Shown here: piece by piece, positions 35,175 through 45,520 of the stretch | Layout of the letters: each line of letters begins with the position of its first letter | Numbering within the stretch: the stretch's first letter is position 1 | Origin: Haemonchus contortus | Lineage: Eukaryota > Nematoda > Chromadorea > Rhabditida > Trichostrongylidae | Reading direction: 5' to 3' | Assembly: GCA_000469685.2 (NCBI GenBank) | Contig: LS997566.1 | Location: 836,001 to 900,000, forward strand | DNA: 64,000 nt | The notes under the pieces: model-generated | Told to the model about the DNA's origin: nothing | Databases searched by the model: none | Seen by the model: only the letters and a program-made list of their open reading frames with translations | Position numbers and translations under genes: made by a program

Positions 35175-35490
35175 TCAAAGGATAAAGGATAAAGTTTTTT
35201 GGCGTTAATCAATCCCGTCTGAGGGATGCGCCTCCGAAATCGACTTCTATTCAGATTCGTAGTGCCGGATTGAATGCTTATGTGGCCCATCCAATGATTC
35301 GCGGTGGCCAGCCGATGTACAAGTCAGTGCTTTTATCCTCCCAGACGAGTCTCGTACCAATTAGCTGAACCCGGTGGGATGGAAGGCTTGGTTGGCCTAG
35401 GCGGATCTCGATCGGGAAATCGAACCCGGGGCTGTGCGGGGGATATAGCGCGCCACTTGCCACTACACCACCCCATCCACTTCAACAAAA
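35175..35490 (-). repeat. tRNA-derived SINE, most complete copy
   Basis: On the minus strand the head GGTGGTGTAGTGGCAAGTGG (A box) is followed by CCCGGGTTCGATTTCCCG (B box), then GCCTAGGCCAACCAAGCC, TTCCATCCCACCGGGTT, GACTCGTCTGGGAGGAT, AAAAGCACTGACTTGTACAT, GGCCACATAAGCATTCAA, GAATAGAAGTCGATTTCGG and finally GACGGGATTGATTAACGCC. It closes with a short TTTATCC repeat as tail. The total is about 310 bases, and it is the reference copy for the family. Confidence 0.85.
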
Positions 35491-35829
35491 ATTTCCGCAA
35501 ATTTAGCACAAATAAAGGCAGCAAAACCAGAACGCTTCGACAAAGCGCCCACAATAAGCGTTGTATGTTTGAGACTCATGGTCCATTAACTTGGGTAAAT
35601 TGGTAAAATTGATCAACTCAACAAACTATTTATGTACGATTGATCTGAATAAATTCTCTTACATACGGGTATAAAAGTGGGTACTCCTGACCAATCATAT
35701 CAACCGCCGTCGCTCGCTGCCGCTTATTATCGAACATGATCGCGCGATGTTATTCTGAGTCTAATCGTTCGAAACTTGAATGACACGGAATTAGACTTTT
35801 AGTCATCATTGTCATATTTCTCTTCACAG

Positions 35830-36292
35830 CGCATTACTCAGCGCCATAGTGAATATGGTTGTGGCCCGAGTCGTGCAAACGATGTGCTTAAAGTTCACTG
35901 CAATAAATATCTTATGGTAGCACCCGTTCTCTTCCAGCCTTCAACATACAGCTGAAATTGTAGCTGAATTGTCGTTCACGGTTCATTGCTTTCTGTCGCT
36001 TTCATTTATGCAGAATTGTAACAACACACTCTTCGCTGCCAATCGTCGCCCGTTTCGGGCTGATCCTTTTTTCTCACAATCTGGTTTGTGGAGCAAAGTA
36101 GAGTTTTCCTAATGCCTCTTCTTTGTCTTGCACTGTCATGCACTATCGTTCAATTACCACCTTCATACACTTCTTTTCCCTTCAGTGCTGCTCCTGCCGT
36201 TGACAATCATCAATTTCTTACTCATGCTCAGATATTCGAGGGAGAATTTAGCTCTGAATGATCCCACTGAATCATGCGAAACATTCATCTAA
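35830..36292 (+). CDS. C-terminal exons of a membrane protein, family unknown
   Basis: Three exons fit together: 35830-35916 (29 codons), 36014-36083 (phase 0 to 1) and 36186-36292 with a TAA stop. The acceptors are TTCTCTTCACAG, TTTATGCAG and TTTTCCCTTCAG; the introns are 97 and 102 bases. The joined tail has three cysteines in a segment containing YGCGPSRANDVLKVHCNKY and CNNTLFAANRRPFRADPF, then a hydrophobic helix (VLLLPLTIINFLLML) and a 20-residue polar tail. This looks like an extracellular Cys-containing domain followed by a membrane anchor, but I do not recognise the family. No AATAAA is seen within 200 bases after the stop. Upstream exons probably lie before the SINE. Confidence 0.5.
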
Positions 36293-36713
36293 CGCCCTGA
36301 GCCCCAGTGCATCAGTAAGGCGGCAATCTACTGAACGGTTCTTCCTCCTTCTTAATTCATCTTGGTCACAGTGTACGGATGGGTCTGCGCCCCAAATTGC
36401 TCTTTTCCCTTCGAATTGCTACCAGCTGTTAGGTTTGGACTACACGCTGCTACTCAATACCTTGTTTAACAGACTCTTTCATTCCTAAGTGAATTGCATG
36501 GCACTTTGCTACCAGTCTAGTTGACTGATCACTTGCAGTGGTTTTTGACGCTTCACTTCGCTTCAATGTTTACTCATCCAATAGGGGCTCCATGGGAAAT
36601 GATCTGCTTCCTGTTGACTTCATAGGGCCTTCTTCGTACTGGAATGGAATATCCTGAGCAGTTCTTCATACCCTGATTAGAATCTTATTCCCATGTAGAA
36701 GTTACAGTTTGCT

Positions 36714-37016
36714 TCATTCGTCGTATTTTATAAAGACCATTTTATCTGGTTTCAGGTTCTTCTGTGACAATAAGTACCACAATCTGCGCGTGAAAAGCAA
36801 AAGAAATGGAAAGGACAAGCGGACCATGTAGTCAAAAAAATCTACAAAAAAAAGCAGGAATGAGCACCCGTTCAATAGCAGTTCATTTCGAGCGTCGAAG
36901 AGCAAAACGTGGTGATCGGCTTAGTTCTAACCCACCGATATAACATAATAACCAACGATGCCACGTACCTCCGACTGAGAGAGTTGCTCCGCCCCGATTC
37001 GATTGTACAATACCAA
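36714..37016 (-). CDS. possible gene end, two exons, function unknown
   Basis: On the minus strand a 48-base exon (36969-37016, residues LVLYNRIGAEQLSQSE) lies between a TAAATACAG acceptor and a GTACGT donor. A terminal exon (36714-36761) follows in the same phase with the acceptor TTGTCACAG and reads KNLKPDKMVFIKYDE then stop. Alternative phases are possible upstream, and no polyadenylation signal was found. No homology is recognised. Confidence 0.28.
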
Positions 37017-37294
37017 CTGTATTTAATCACAAGACCACTGCAAAGTTGGAAGTCCTGTTGGAAGTAGATTGGTATCCAGACGAGTGACATCCGTTCGAGG
37101 TTTTGACCTCAACTTCTACCATGAAATGTCAAACATTACTGCTTTTTTCCACTTGGGCATCGTTTCTCTATGAACCTTTCGCTATCGTATACACTATAAG
37201 ATAACTTACACTGCTTCTAATATTGTAACAAGAAGTTAAAATTTCTAAAATTGAAAAAATATGACAAAAATGAGAATAATATCGGATGCGGGAA

Positions 37295-37530
37295 GATATG
37301 GGGTGGTGGCAAGTAGCGCACTACTACACATGCATGGTATGAGGATCAAATCCTGGAACGTTAAGCCCAAGCCAGTCAAGCTTTACATTCTTTCGAGATC
37401 GGTTGACTGGTATCAGAGTTGCCTGGAGCATGAAAGCACTGACTTGTACATCATACAGTCTTGAATGGAATTCGATTGCGAGGAAAACCCCGCGCTTGAG
37501 ATGGATTATCGCCAAGAGATTCAAGCTTTA
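37295..37530 (+). repeat. tRNA-derived SINE, diverged
   Basis: GGGGTGGTGGCAAGTAGCGC (head), GAGGATCAAATCCTGG (B-box region), TTGACTGGTATCAGAGTTGC, AAAGCACTGACTTGTACATC and the AATGGAATTCGATTGCGAGG block occur in family order. Confidence 0.7.
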
Positions 37531-38404
37531 TATCTGTCTATGTCTTGCCCGAATGCTCATAGAACTATTCACTGATCTTGCTTCCTGTTTTTTTTGGACC
37601 AGTCCCGACAGTGTTCAATTTTGGAAAGGTGATATTTTCAAGGCAGTCATCGTCCATTTTAAATGAAAATAGCAACTATGGCAGCCATAAATCGAGCATT
37701 TACGCACACAAATCTCCGCTGAAACAGGGACGACAGACAAAAGAAGTTCAAGTGGAGGACAAATGAATTGAATGGAACTGCCGGCGTTTCCGTTCACACA
37801 AAGATTGCCTTCATCCACTAAAGTTGCCGTATTCCTGTGTCTGAACAAACTTTAAATAGTTCCTTTTTTGTCACAATTTCGAGCTCCACTCAATGCCTAC
37901 CCTATTCTCCCCTCCCGGGTTTCTCCAAGTACATATGTTGAACCGACCACGAGCCCTTTATTGGTCCTAACTTTTCCAAAAAAAGAAGCGTAGCTGTTCA
38001 ATGCTCCATGCAATAGCATTTTGTAGTCAAAACCACCTTATAAAAGGATGGTTCAATGAGAGGTTTCAGGGAAAGACCACGCTTCTTCCAAGCGCAGAGG
38101 AAAGTTAGTTGAATGGCAATCGACGGCAGCGAGTCGTGGTGCGACTAAAAATAACGCCTCTCTGCACTCTATTCGTCTATTTGACATTTTTGTGAGAACC
38201 AACCAGCATTGTTTTGGATGGCACAATCCTTTTTACCCTACATAGCTATATGTTCGGTACTGACACCGTCATTTACAACGGCTACGATTGAAAGCAGAGT
38301 GCCAGGTGCCGTAGCTATCTGACCACATTCTCACTGCGTTGACCAGGGCTCAATATTCAAGGTTAGTTATGATCTCCATCAAAAAAAAGTTATTGCCTGG
38401 ATTC
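37531..38404. other. no confident gene
   Basis: Plus-strand open frames from 38339 to 38866 are antisense to the minus-strand gene that follows; nothing else is supported. Confidence 0.4.
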
Positions 38405-39092
38405 CTAAATCGATGGCAGAACTTCCCATTTAGGGAGCTTTCCGATGCGTTGGGCTTCTCCCGAATAGTTTCTCCTACAGCACTCAAAAGCATATGTTCT
38501 AAAGGCTACTTGTGCAAATCTTTTCTTTCCACAGCCAATCCTATGATGAATGGGAAGTGGTCAATTCAAACTCTTTTTCTTCCTTTTGCTACTTACAGCT
38601 TGTCGAAAATGTCGAGTGCGTCGTCAAGGTTTCCCGCGGGGCAGTGGGCGGGCAGATGGTGGATATGTGCAAGAAGCCCTCCCTTAGACGGCAGCTTTAC
38701 TCGGATTAATTCCATTCAGCCACACACACACACACACACACATGCAACTCTGGTCTCTGCCGTCCTGCTCTCAACATGGGCGCCCATTATCTCAGCGGAA
38801 GTAATCGAACCCACAGAACGCCTTACTAAGGCAACAATCCAACCAACTAATGGCCAGTTGACGTAATGTTGTTGTCATGAATACGCCATTCTCTTTGAAT
38901 GTTGCCAGTTTCTGTCTTAGCTCACGTACGTTTTCCTCTCTCAGCTTGATCGATACTTTCGTCTGTGGAAGTGGCGGAAATTAATCGCGCCATAATCGGG
39001 AGGCATGTCAGCTCAGTGCTTGGCTCGCGAATGGCGCCACTGAAGACGTTACTCCTTCTGAGTCGAAGGTCTTCTTCAGCCAACACTTCCAT
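38405..39092 (-). CDS. three-exon gene of about 111 residues, function unknown
   Basis: On the minus strand the exons are 38930-39092 (ATG at 39092, donor GTACGT), 38597-38699 (donor GTAAGT) and 38405-38474 (stop TAG). The phases 1 and 2 match at the joints. The product starts MEVLAEEDLRLRRSN, has a middle segment KGGLLAHIHHLPAHCPAG followed by NLDDALDIFDKL, and ends GEAQRIGKLPKWEVLPSI. Codon choice in the middle exon (AAC CTT GAC GAC GCA CTC GAC) looks selected. There is no signal peptide, no membrane helix and no domain I recognise. Upstream exons may exist, because no leader acceptor precedes the ATG. The first intron (230 bases) contains a CA microsatellite. Long plus-strand open frames over the same DNA are antisense shadows. 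Confidence 0.45.
38721..38742 (+). repeat. CA dinucleotide repeat
   Basis: Eleven uninterrupted CA units lie inside an intron of the minus-strand gene at 38405-39092. Confidence 0.9.
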
Positions 39093-39567
39093 AGACGTCT
39101 GGCCCACCGTTATTTATTCCAGAGCTCATTCCATTAATTTTACAGCGTCTGAACAGGATGTTTTCAGCCCATTTTCATGAGCCCAGCGTTAGACTCTTTA
39201 CTTTTAACCTCCTCAGAGTTGCTTTCCAAGTTATAGTGAACTGTTTTTGACCAAAGTTTATTGAAGACCAAGAATGAGTGCTGACAAATGGTCGATAAGG
39301 TTTTTTGAGATGGTTTTTTTTTTCATTCAATCGCTTTTACTTGAACTTCACTTCAGTACTGGAACTCGAACATTTCGCGACCTCTTTCTGTTCAAGCTTT
39401 CCGAGATCTACGAGTTTTACTACTACTAAGTTCCTATGAACCAAACATAATCTGCGTACTCCCAACTTCTCCTTCATGTTCTCCATAAGCAATCTGATTG
39501 TTATCAATGCACTAGCAAAAACCGTTTCTTATTCAGAATGAGGACTTTATTTTTGACTTTCTTCTTA
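39093..39567. other. no confident gene
   Basis: I see nothing supported here; it is the presumed upstream region of the minus-strand gene ending at 39092. Confidence 0.4.
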
Positions 39568-40057
39568 CCAGGGAGGGGTAGTCTACTTATCTTGGAACTT
39601 TGAATTCAGACCCAGATAAATCGATAGAGTTTTGAATGCTGTTTACGAAAATGGAAATTAAAACTGCAAAATGGTTCTCCTTAAAAAGTTATGGGGGACC
39701 GAATTTTGCTCGACAGTAGTATCAATTGGAAATGCGAACTCGTCGCTTCCATATCAAACGCCCACGTGACCTAGTGGTAGTGGTCTCGCTTCGTGGGCGT
39801 AAAATGAGGGGTCCCTCCCCGTCATTGTCCGCACTTTTGCAAAGTGTTTTTTCATTTTATCAATTCTCTCTAAACGTTTCCTGACATTTCTTCAGACAAT
39901 TGATACTACTGTCGAGCAAAATTCGGGCCCTCATAACTTTTTAAGGAGAATCATTTTGCAGTTTTAATTTTCATTTTCGTAAACAGCAGTCAAAACTCTA
40001 TCGATTTATCTGGGTCTGAATTCAAAGTTCCAAGATAAGTAGACTACCCCTCCCTGG
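39568..40057. mobile_element. foldback element with 161-base arms, Harbinger-like target site
   Basis: The left arm (39568-39728) and right arm (39897-40057) are inverted repeats differing at about five positions, starting CCAGGGAGGGGTAGTCTAC. Both sides are flanked by TTA (39565-39567, 40058-40060). A 3-base TTA/TAA duplication is typical of PIF/Harbinger elements. The 168-base loop carries a tRNA-like segment. The high arm identity suggests recent insertion or ongoing arm conversion. Confidence 0.9.
39769..39840 (+). other. tRNA-like segment in the loop of the foldback element
   Basis: GCCCACGTGACCTAGTGGTAGTGGTC resembles a tRNA 5' half with an A box, followed by CTCGCTTCGTGGGCG and a GGGGTCCCTCCCC hairpin where the T arm would be. 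The acceptor ends do not pair and the B box is not canonical, so it is not a functional tRNA gene. Confidence 0.3.
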
Positions 40058-40534
40058 TTAGTCCTTCCAATGCACATTTGACAAGAGACTTCCCTTTACT
40101 TTTCAAAAATTAATTTCTTCTATACTAAGGAATGCCAATGCAATTCTTACTTGTTACCTTTGTGGATGCGACTGCCCAACCCGTGCCTGAGTGTGCCTAT
40201 GTGGAGTATTGGAAGCTCAAAAGCCTCCTTCCTAATTATTATGAACTGAGTGAGGAATTTCAAATCACTTTAATCAGCTGAACAGCTTTCCACGGAACAG
40301 AGTTTTCATTTTCGTCTGGCGCTGAAATAATTCCCAAAGCCCGCAAAAGATTTGCGTGAAAACTGGGAGCAGTGAATCAAACAAACATCTAGCCGTTTAT
40401 TTCTAATTCGCTATATGTTTTCTGTATATATATATACATATTATATTTTCTGAAATTGTGGAGTGAGTAAAAAACAAAACGGGTAGATTTTCATGCGTAT
40501 AATCATCGTAAACTTCCTGGGGGAATGCATTGAA

Positions 40535-41000
40535 AGTGTACGGAACATCCGATACTCGAGTAGTGATCTAGCCGCCAAAGGTAGCGGAAAGCAGGCTCTA
40601 GAAGCGCGATTAAATGCTGCATGTATGAAGTGGAGGGAGACCACTGGTATGGTCTGCAACCGACGGTGCTCTAGGAAGGGAAGGTGTACCAAGCAGCGCT
40701 AAGGCCCATGATGTTTTAGCGAGTGTTAGCCCGTAAGTAAAAATCGAACACGGCTTTACTTCACTGAAATGAGGATGCTCATACGGAACGGTCCTGTGGT
40801 AGGATGTGAGCGGACCGGATCAGGGACGACAACGTCCGGACGGCCACGCAAGCAGCCCCTGTTCAGCTAAAGAGGAGGGCAATGAAATTTGCGGCTCAAT
40901 GTAAGCGACCATGAGGATCCTCAAAGAAGGTATAGCGAGTTGTGATCAAGAAGGACCTCGCTACAGCCAAAGCAAGGGCAGGAGATACCGCAGATAAAAG
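40535..41000 (+). pseudogene. decayed RTE-type LINE, reverse transcriptase C-terminus
   Basis: Translation gives ALEARLNAACMKWRETTGM, closely resembling the RVNAAWMKWR-ATGVLCD segment common near the end of RTE-clade reverse transcriptases. A second frame later gives TEMRML, matching the conserved TE-RMLRW region, and near 40960 ARAGDTA resembles the RTRRADPAT terminus. The pieces lie in the right order but in different frames with stops between, so the copy is dead. The family comparison is from memory. Confidence 0.6.
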
Positions 41001-41076
41001 AAGTGGAGGCGGCTGACAAGAACAGCGGACTTTGCGACTGAGCGAGTTAATCGCCCAGTCGACTTTGCGACTGGGC

Positions 41077-41298
41077 GAGTAGGAACGGTTTTGTGCAATC
41101 GATCCGTCGCACACGAACCATTTGCCTCGTTATGACAGTTCTAGCGTTATTCATGCAGCGCAGTCGCTATGCGATTATCACTTATGTCATAATTCTAGTG
41201 TTAGTTCTTCTGTTCCTGAATTTCTTACTTGCTGCTGCATTCTGCTGCTTCGCGTGCGGCATCTCTCTCGCCGCGACGCGACAATTTCGTTCCTACTG
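41077..41298 (+). mobile_element. CAGTAGGAACGG-family inverted-repeat element (family 5)
   Basis: The left end GAGTAGGAACGGTTTTGT and right end TTCGTTCCTACTG are inverted. The 222-base body matches 47121-47355 in reverse orientation through GCGATTATCACTTATG, TTGCTGCTGCATTCTGCTGC and CTCTCGCCGCGACG. The target duplication is unclear. Just upstream (41051-41076) is a hairpin CGCCCAGTCG/CGACTGGGCG. Confidence 0.8.
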
Positions 41299-42269
41299 CA
41301 CCACACCCCTAGAAACACTCATTCGTAGAGGCAATCTGCATTGAAAAGGAATTTCGGTTGCGTCTGCAGGAGAGGCGTAGTTCATGGAGTGGGCGGAGAC
41401 CATGGTCCTTGTGGCGTTCATGACTCGTCACGATCATGACCGGCCCTGTATCATAAATGGGCCACGAATGGTTTGCATCTGCAATCTGAAATGGAACGAC
41501 ATGAACAGAAAAAGCCGTCTGAAGCCGTTCAGTGTGTGCCAGCGCTTTTTTCTGGTAATTGCAGCCACAACGTTAACGTAGTCGCAACACTCACAGGGGC
41601 CTTCACATGCGCCTTCATTATAGGTTATTGTCACGCAAGCGAACTTTTTTACACTAAATTTCGGCCATGATTTTTTGATGGTGCGGGAACGGATTGCTTC
41701 ATTCCATGTAAGGATGCCTCAACTTCGCTTTGCTTGCTCAGCTTTGCTCTCAAACCAAGCTGCACTACATTTCCACCCCTACCTCCTTCATTCTGATATT
41801 GCCCCTTAGAAATGCTCGGTTTGTACTCAATAAAAATGGCCATATATGAACGTCTTGAAACTCGAAAAGGGATCGTTTGAAACCCTCATAGGTGAAATTT
41901 GATCAATTTGAAGTTATCCAGATTTGCGCACCTTCCCAAGTCTTATACGATAGCTATAAGTATTCTTGAGCTCAATTCTAGTGTATCACTTAAGAACGTC
42001 TATTTTTGCAACACTTAAAAAATTGACGTAGAATGGATGATTGGCTTCTGACGATTTTGCTTTTGTTCATCTTGACTTTCTAAATCTGAAGTGCAGCTGT
42101 AAATGAGAAGACTGATAACCTGATGACTTGAACTGGTAATAATTGAGTCTATTTTGAATTCAACCTTTTTTACAAACAGCCCCTGAAGAGCTGAAGATGA
42201 GAAAGCAGTGTCTGCGACTGTACTGGCACGTGCTACGAAGAAACAGGATCCCACCATGAGCGGAATGCG
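41299..42269. other. no confident gene
   Basis: Short open frames on both strands at 41384-41670 overlap; none has splice support. Confidence 0.4.
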
Positions 42270-42550
42270 CTACTTTTCGCGCGTCCGTCGAAGCTAGGTC
42301 ACGTCGCAGACGTCGCAAATGGCGCGTCAGCCCGCGATTCTCGACGGACGTCGCAGTGTCAGCGGGCATAGGATTTGCACTTGGTTCACAACAGTCACCT
42401 TAAAGGGCAATGTAACACGGACTGGTGCAAATCGCTCGCTCCACTGACACTTAGTGGTACTGTAATGTCATCTCGGATCACAGTGGGCTGCGCCGTGCGC
42501 GAATTGGGAGGGACGTTTGTTTCGACGGGCGCGCGTAACGGACGTTCCCA
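42270..42550 (+). repeat. GC-rich dispersed repeat (family 6, copy c)
   Basis: CGCGCGTCCGTCGAAGC at the left and TTTCGACGGGCGCGCG at the right form partial inverted ends. The inner blocks TCAGCCCGCGATTCTCGACG, GGATTTGCACTTGGTTCACA and CTGACACTTAGTGGTACTG follow the order of copies a and b. Confidence 0.75.
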
Positions 42551-42584
42551 CGCCATGAGAAATGCAATGGAGTTTGAACGGAAA

Positions 42585-42760
42585 GGAAGAGACCACGCGG
42601 AGCCCTCAAAGAAGAGAAGGAGGGACGCGATCAAGAAGAACTTCTCTAACACCATGGTGAGGGCAGAACTGCCGTAGATTGGGAGAATTGACGGCAAATC
42701 ACGAGAGTAGCGGACCCTGACCCTGAGCGGGATTGACGCTAAGGAGAAGAAGAAGTATTT
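42585..42760 (+). pseudogene. decayed RTE-type LINE 3' end
   Basis: One frame reads EPSKKRRRDAIKKNF, like the PKKRW-D-LK-DL region near the end of RTE proteins. After a frame change the next reads RQITRVADPDPERD, close to the conserved RADPATxRDKR terminus. At least one frameshift and several stops are present. Confidence 0.6.
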
Positions 42761-43392
42761 AAGTTAGCAGCAGATGATGGACTGACCAACTTCTGTGAGT
42801 GAGGAAAACGGAATCCTTGCCAATCTTCAGAAACGTGGCTCATTCCAAGAGTTTCTGTTTTTGTCCAAATGTTTGTATACTATCTGTGCGTCTTCAAGGC
42901 TACTTTCAGTATGATCGAAACAGTTGTAAATTTCCTTCCAGTTTCTAGCGTTATTCACCATTTTGTTTTTCCTGCATCTGTATCTTCCAAAACTATGCCG
43001 TACAGCTCTTCAAACATGCCCCTAGCTAAGAAGAGCCCGAACACTCAGTCCTCTTACTCTGGATGAAGCTTTAAATTCAGGAAGTATGAACCCAGGTTGA
43101 GCTGTCAGGATTTCATTTCGGCTAATCTTCGTTTCCAGTAAAAAAAGAAACTCGTTTCGGAAATGCAACAGATTAGTGTTATACCCGTCTTGAATTAGTT
43201 TGCTTGGACATGGGAAAAAAAACCAACGATGAGCCACACGTGAATGAAGGAGGAAGTTAGTAGCCACATGATTTCGATGGGCGCACGACTAATTAGGAGG
43301 CATGTCGTGTTTCCGTCCCTGACGTATGCATGAGCTGATCGGTTCACAGGACCGTCGAGCTTTGCATCCGTTCAGTTTGTGTACTGAAGTAG

Positions 43393-43398
43393 TTTATT
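43393..43398 (-). terminator. polyadenylation signal AATAAA
   Basis: AATAAA on the minus strand begins three bases after the TAA stop of the 43402-43968 gene. The UTR would be very short, which nematode mRNAs tolerate. Confidence 0.5.
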
Positions 43399-43401
43399 CT
43401 A

Positions 43402-43968
43402 TTAGTCACATAGATCCAAAGTTTTGACAGAGGAACTTGGCTCTTGTTTGCTTTGTTCACTTACTATCCCTTTGAAATGCCGTATCAAAACCTCAAAAGC
43501 ATCAAAAACTGGATATAGGACGTGGATGTTAGGCCAGAGGGTGTAGAGACGACATATGGTCCTTAAACAAGCCGGAATCTGATTTCGTCCCAAAGGAGCT
43601 CTGAGTCTCCTATGACGTTTGACCGCCACCGACTTTGTCTACATATCTCACTATGACTATCTCCATAGCTTCTACTTTTTTGGGTTCCTCTTGAAAGGGC
43701 TCCGAATTGCATCATCCATAAGGCCATCTGCCCATCTTCTATATCCATTGAACGCCGCCAGCCGAAAAAGGGCAAAGCTAGGTCCTGTGATGGATGTGAA
43801 ACGATTAACTTCTAAAGCGTTTGACGTCACGGCTCATGCACATCTTCAATCCATTAAAAAGCAGACAAAATGAGACTGCCGCCATCGCAATATTCGCCGT
43901 TGTTGTTGTTGTTTTGTGGTAAGGCTGAAGCCAATTTCGTTGACGGCGGCTCAGGTACGCCACAAATG
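43402..43968 (-). CDS. C-terminal exons of a conserved-looking gene, function unknown
   Basis: On the minus strand three exons join in phase: 43831-43968 (45 codons), 43676-43784 and 43402-43600 with a TAA stop. The introns are 46 and 75 bases. The joined 148 residues contain SRRQRNWLQPYHK, a moderately hydrophobic segment (ANIAMAAVSFCLLFNGL), PSFALFRLAAFNGYRRWADG, SPFKRNPKKAPLGRNQIPA and TLWPNIHVLYPVFDAFEVLI, ending in a polar SEQSKQEPSSSVKTLDLCD. AATAAA follows the stop almost at once (43393-43398). I do not recognise the family; the alternation of amphipathic and basic segments could fit a peripheral or integral membrane protein. At least one upstream exon is missing, because the first exon starts in phase 1. 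Confidence 0.55.
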
Positions 43969-44162
43969 CTAATGAGATTTCTTGGCGGAAGCACCACAAC
44001 AACCACTTCAACGACAAAGTGAACCACTACCAGAAGGTTTCTTTCTTGTCCAGGATACTTCTATATCAATCTACTACACAGAGAAATCGCGGGTCAATTG
44101 GTATTCATCGTTGAAGAATTTTGTTGTATAGGTATTGAGTGATTTCTACGCTGAATACGTAC

Positions 44163-44189
44163 GCTCCTCCAATATTTTATTGGAGGAGC
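44163..44189 (+). repeat. perfect 11-bp hairpin
   Basis: GCTCCTCCAAT and ATTGGAGGAGC pair around a five-base AT-rich loop. No function is inferred. Confidence 0.8.
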
Positions 44190-45242
44190 TTGGTCACATT
44201 CCAGGTGGAGACGTGAATCATGCAAATCTTCTGCGGAACATTTACAGTTCCGAGTTTCGTGGAGATTGAGTCTTTTTCCTCACCGAGATTCTGCCTTCCT
44301 CTCCATTTTTCATTAGTTAGTCAGAGTATTGTCTGAGTCTCCTGAAGAAACTTTATCGGCCGCTGTGAATCATTATCCAGAGCTAGCATGCAACCAAATG
44401 CTGCAACAGCTTCGATTGGAAACTTCCATGCATGACACAGCTCAAAAAAAGAGATCGATTACCTCTAGAAATTCGTAGTCTTTCTCCGAGATAAAGACGG
44501 CTCAGTTCTGTAAAGTATACGCGTGCCTGTTCTGCATTGTTATTTTTCTAAATAAGTCGGTCTGATCGGCTGTCCAGCTGTACAGAGCTGTTCCAACGAC
44601 CCTTAGCAAGCCACGGGTTGTCACTTGATTGCGCTTGCATTGCTTTTATGCATCGAATTCTCATACCAAGCGATATTGGAGGGCAAAAATGAAGCATTCA
44701 TTCATATTAGTGAGTATCCTTCAGCAACATAGACCGGAGGTACGTAAAATGCCTGTAAGCTCACCGCACAAACTCTTCGTGGACCCTCCCTTTTCTCAGA
44801 AATGCTCCAAAGTGGAAAGGACAAAACTCTGCAACCAGCTAGCTTGCTATGAAGCAAAAACTGAGACCGTCCGAGGCGCCTTCTGAAATTAGCTGCATTT
44901 TGAGCGGCGTTTACGAAGGCGGGGCTTAATGGTCTTCGAAATTTTCATGCTTAGCGAGTCCAGCTAGCGTTGCCTGGCTCTTACCTCAGTTTCGCTTACT
45001 GGTCTCAGAGATTTTCACTTTTTTTATGGCCAAGTAATTCAAAAACCTTTGTCTTTCAATTACTACCAACACATCTGGTCAAGTACCCATTGAACTCTTC
45101 TCTTATCGCTGAGAATAACATCAGCCGTAGAAAGAAATGGAGACTTCTGTTGCCACGTGCATGACAGCGAACCAATTCCCTTCCTGATTGGAACTCAAAA
45201 CCCACCAGGACTTCTAACAACTCTAATTGCTCGTTGGGTCAG

Positions 45243-45481
45243 GAGGTTACACCAACCCTCTTCTTACTGAAAATGCCTTATGCGGGTCGCGTCACTGGGC
45301 GACTATCTATATCACCTCCGGATTTCGATTTTGTAAGTTCGACTGCCTCCGTTCATCAGTGGTGTCGCACTCATTCACTACGATACATATGCATATCCAT
45401 GACCGCTGCTCTTTTGAAGCTGATCTTCGGGTTTGTTATGTTAACGGTGCTAAGATGAATTGGACCGATTTCCTTGCATGA
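45243..45481 (+). CDS. C-terminal exons of a gene, function unknown
   Basis: Exon 45243-45332 (acceptor GGGTCAG, donor GTAAGT) joins in phase 1 to exon 45420-45481 (acceptor CTTTTGAAG), ending in TGA. Together they read GGYTNPLLTENALCGS, RHWATIYITSGFRFS and DLRVCYVNGAKMNWTDFLA. Two AATAAA signals follow (45498-45503, 45515-45520). Two cysteines and alternating hydrophobic strands suggest an extracellular beta-rich domain, but I do not recognise it. Upstream, ATGAAGCATTCATTCATATTA before a GTGAGT donor (44689-44709) and a Cys-rich frame starting KCSKVERTKLCNQLACYEAK after TTTTCTCAG (44800) may be earlier exons; their phases do not connect cleanly. Confidence 0.45.
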
Positions 45482-45497
45482 ATTCGTTTCTGCTCTC

Positions 45498-45503
45498 AAT
45501 AAA
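45498..45503 (+). terminator. polyadenylation signal AATAAA
   Basis: The first of two AATAAA hexamers (second at 45515-45520), 16 bases after the stop of the 45243-45481 exons. Confidence 0.5.
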
Positions 45504-45520
45504 TCAAACTAAACAATAAA

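Noticed and set aside
38339..38866. 175-codon plus-strand frame
   Set aside because: It is antisense to exons of the minus-strand gene and includes a CA microsatellite as His-Thr repeats.
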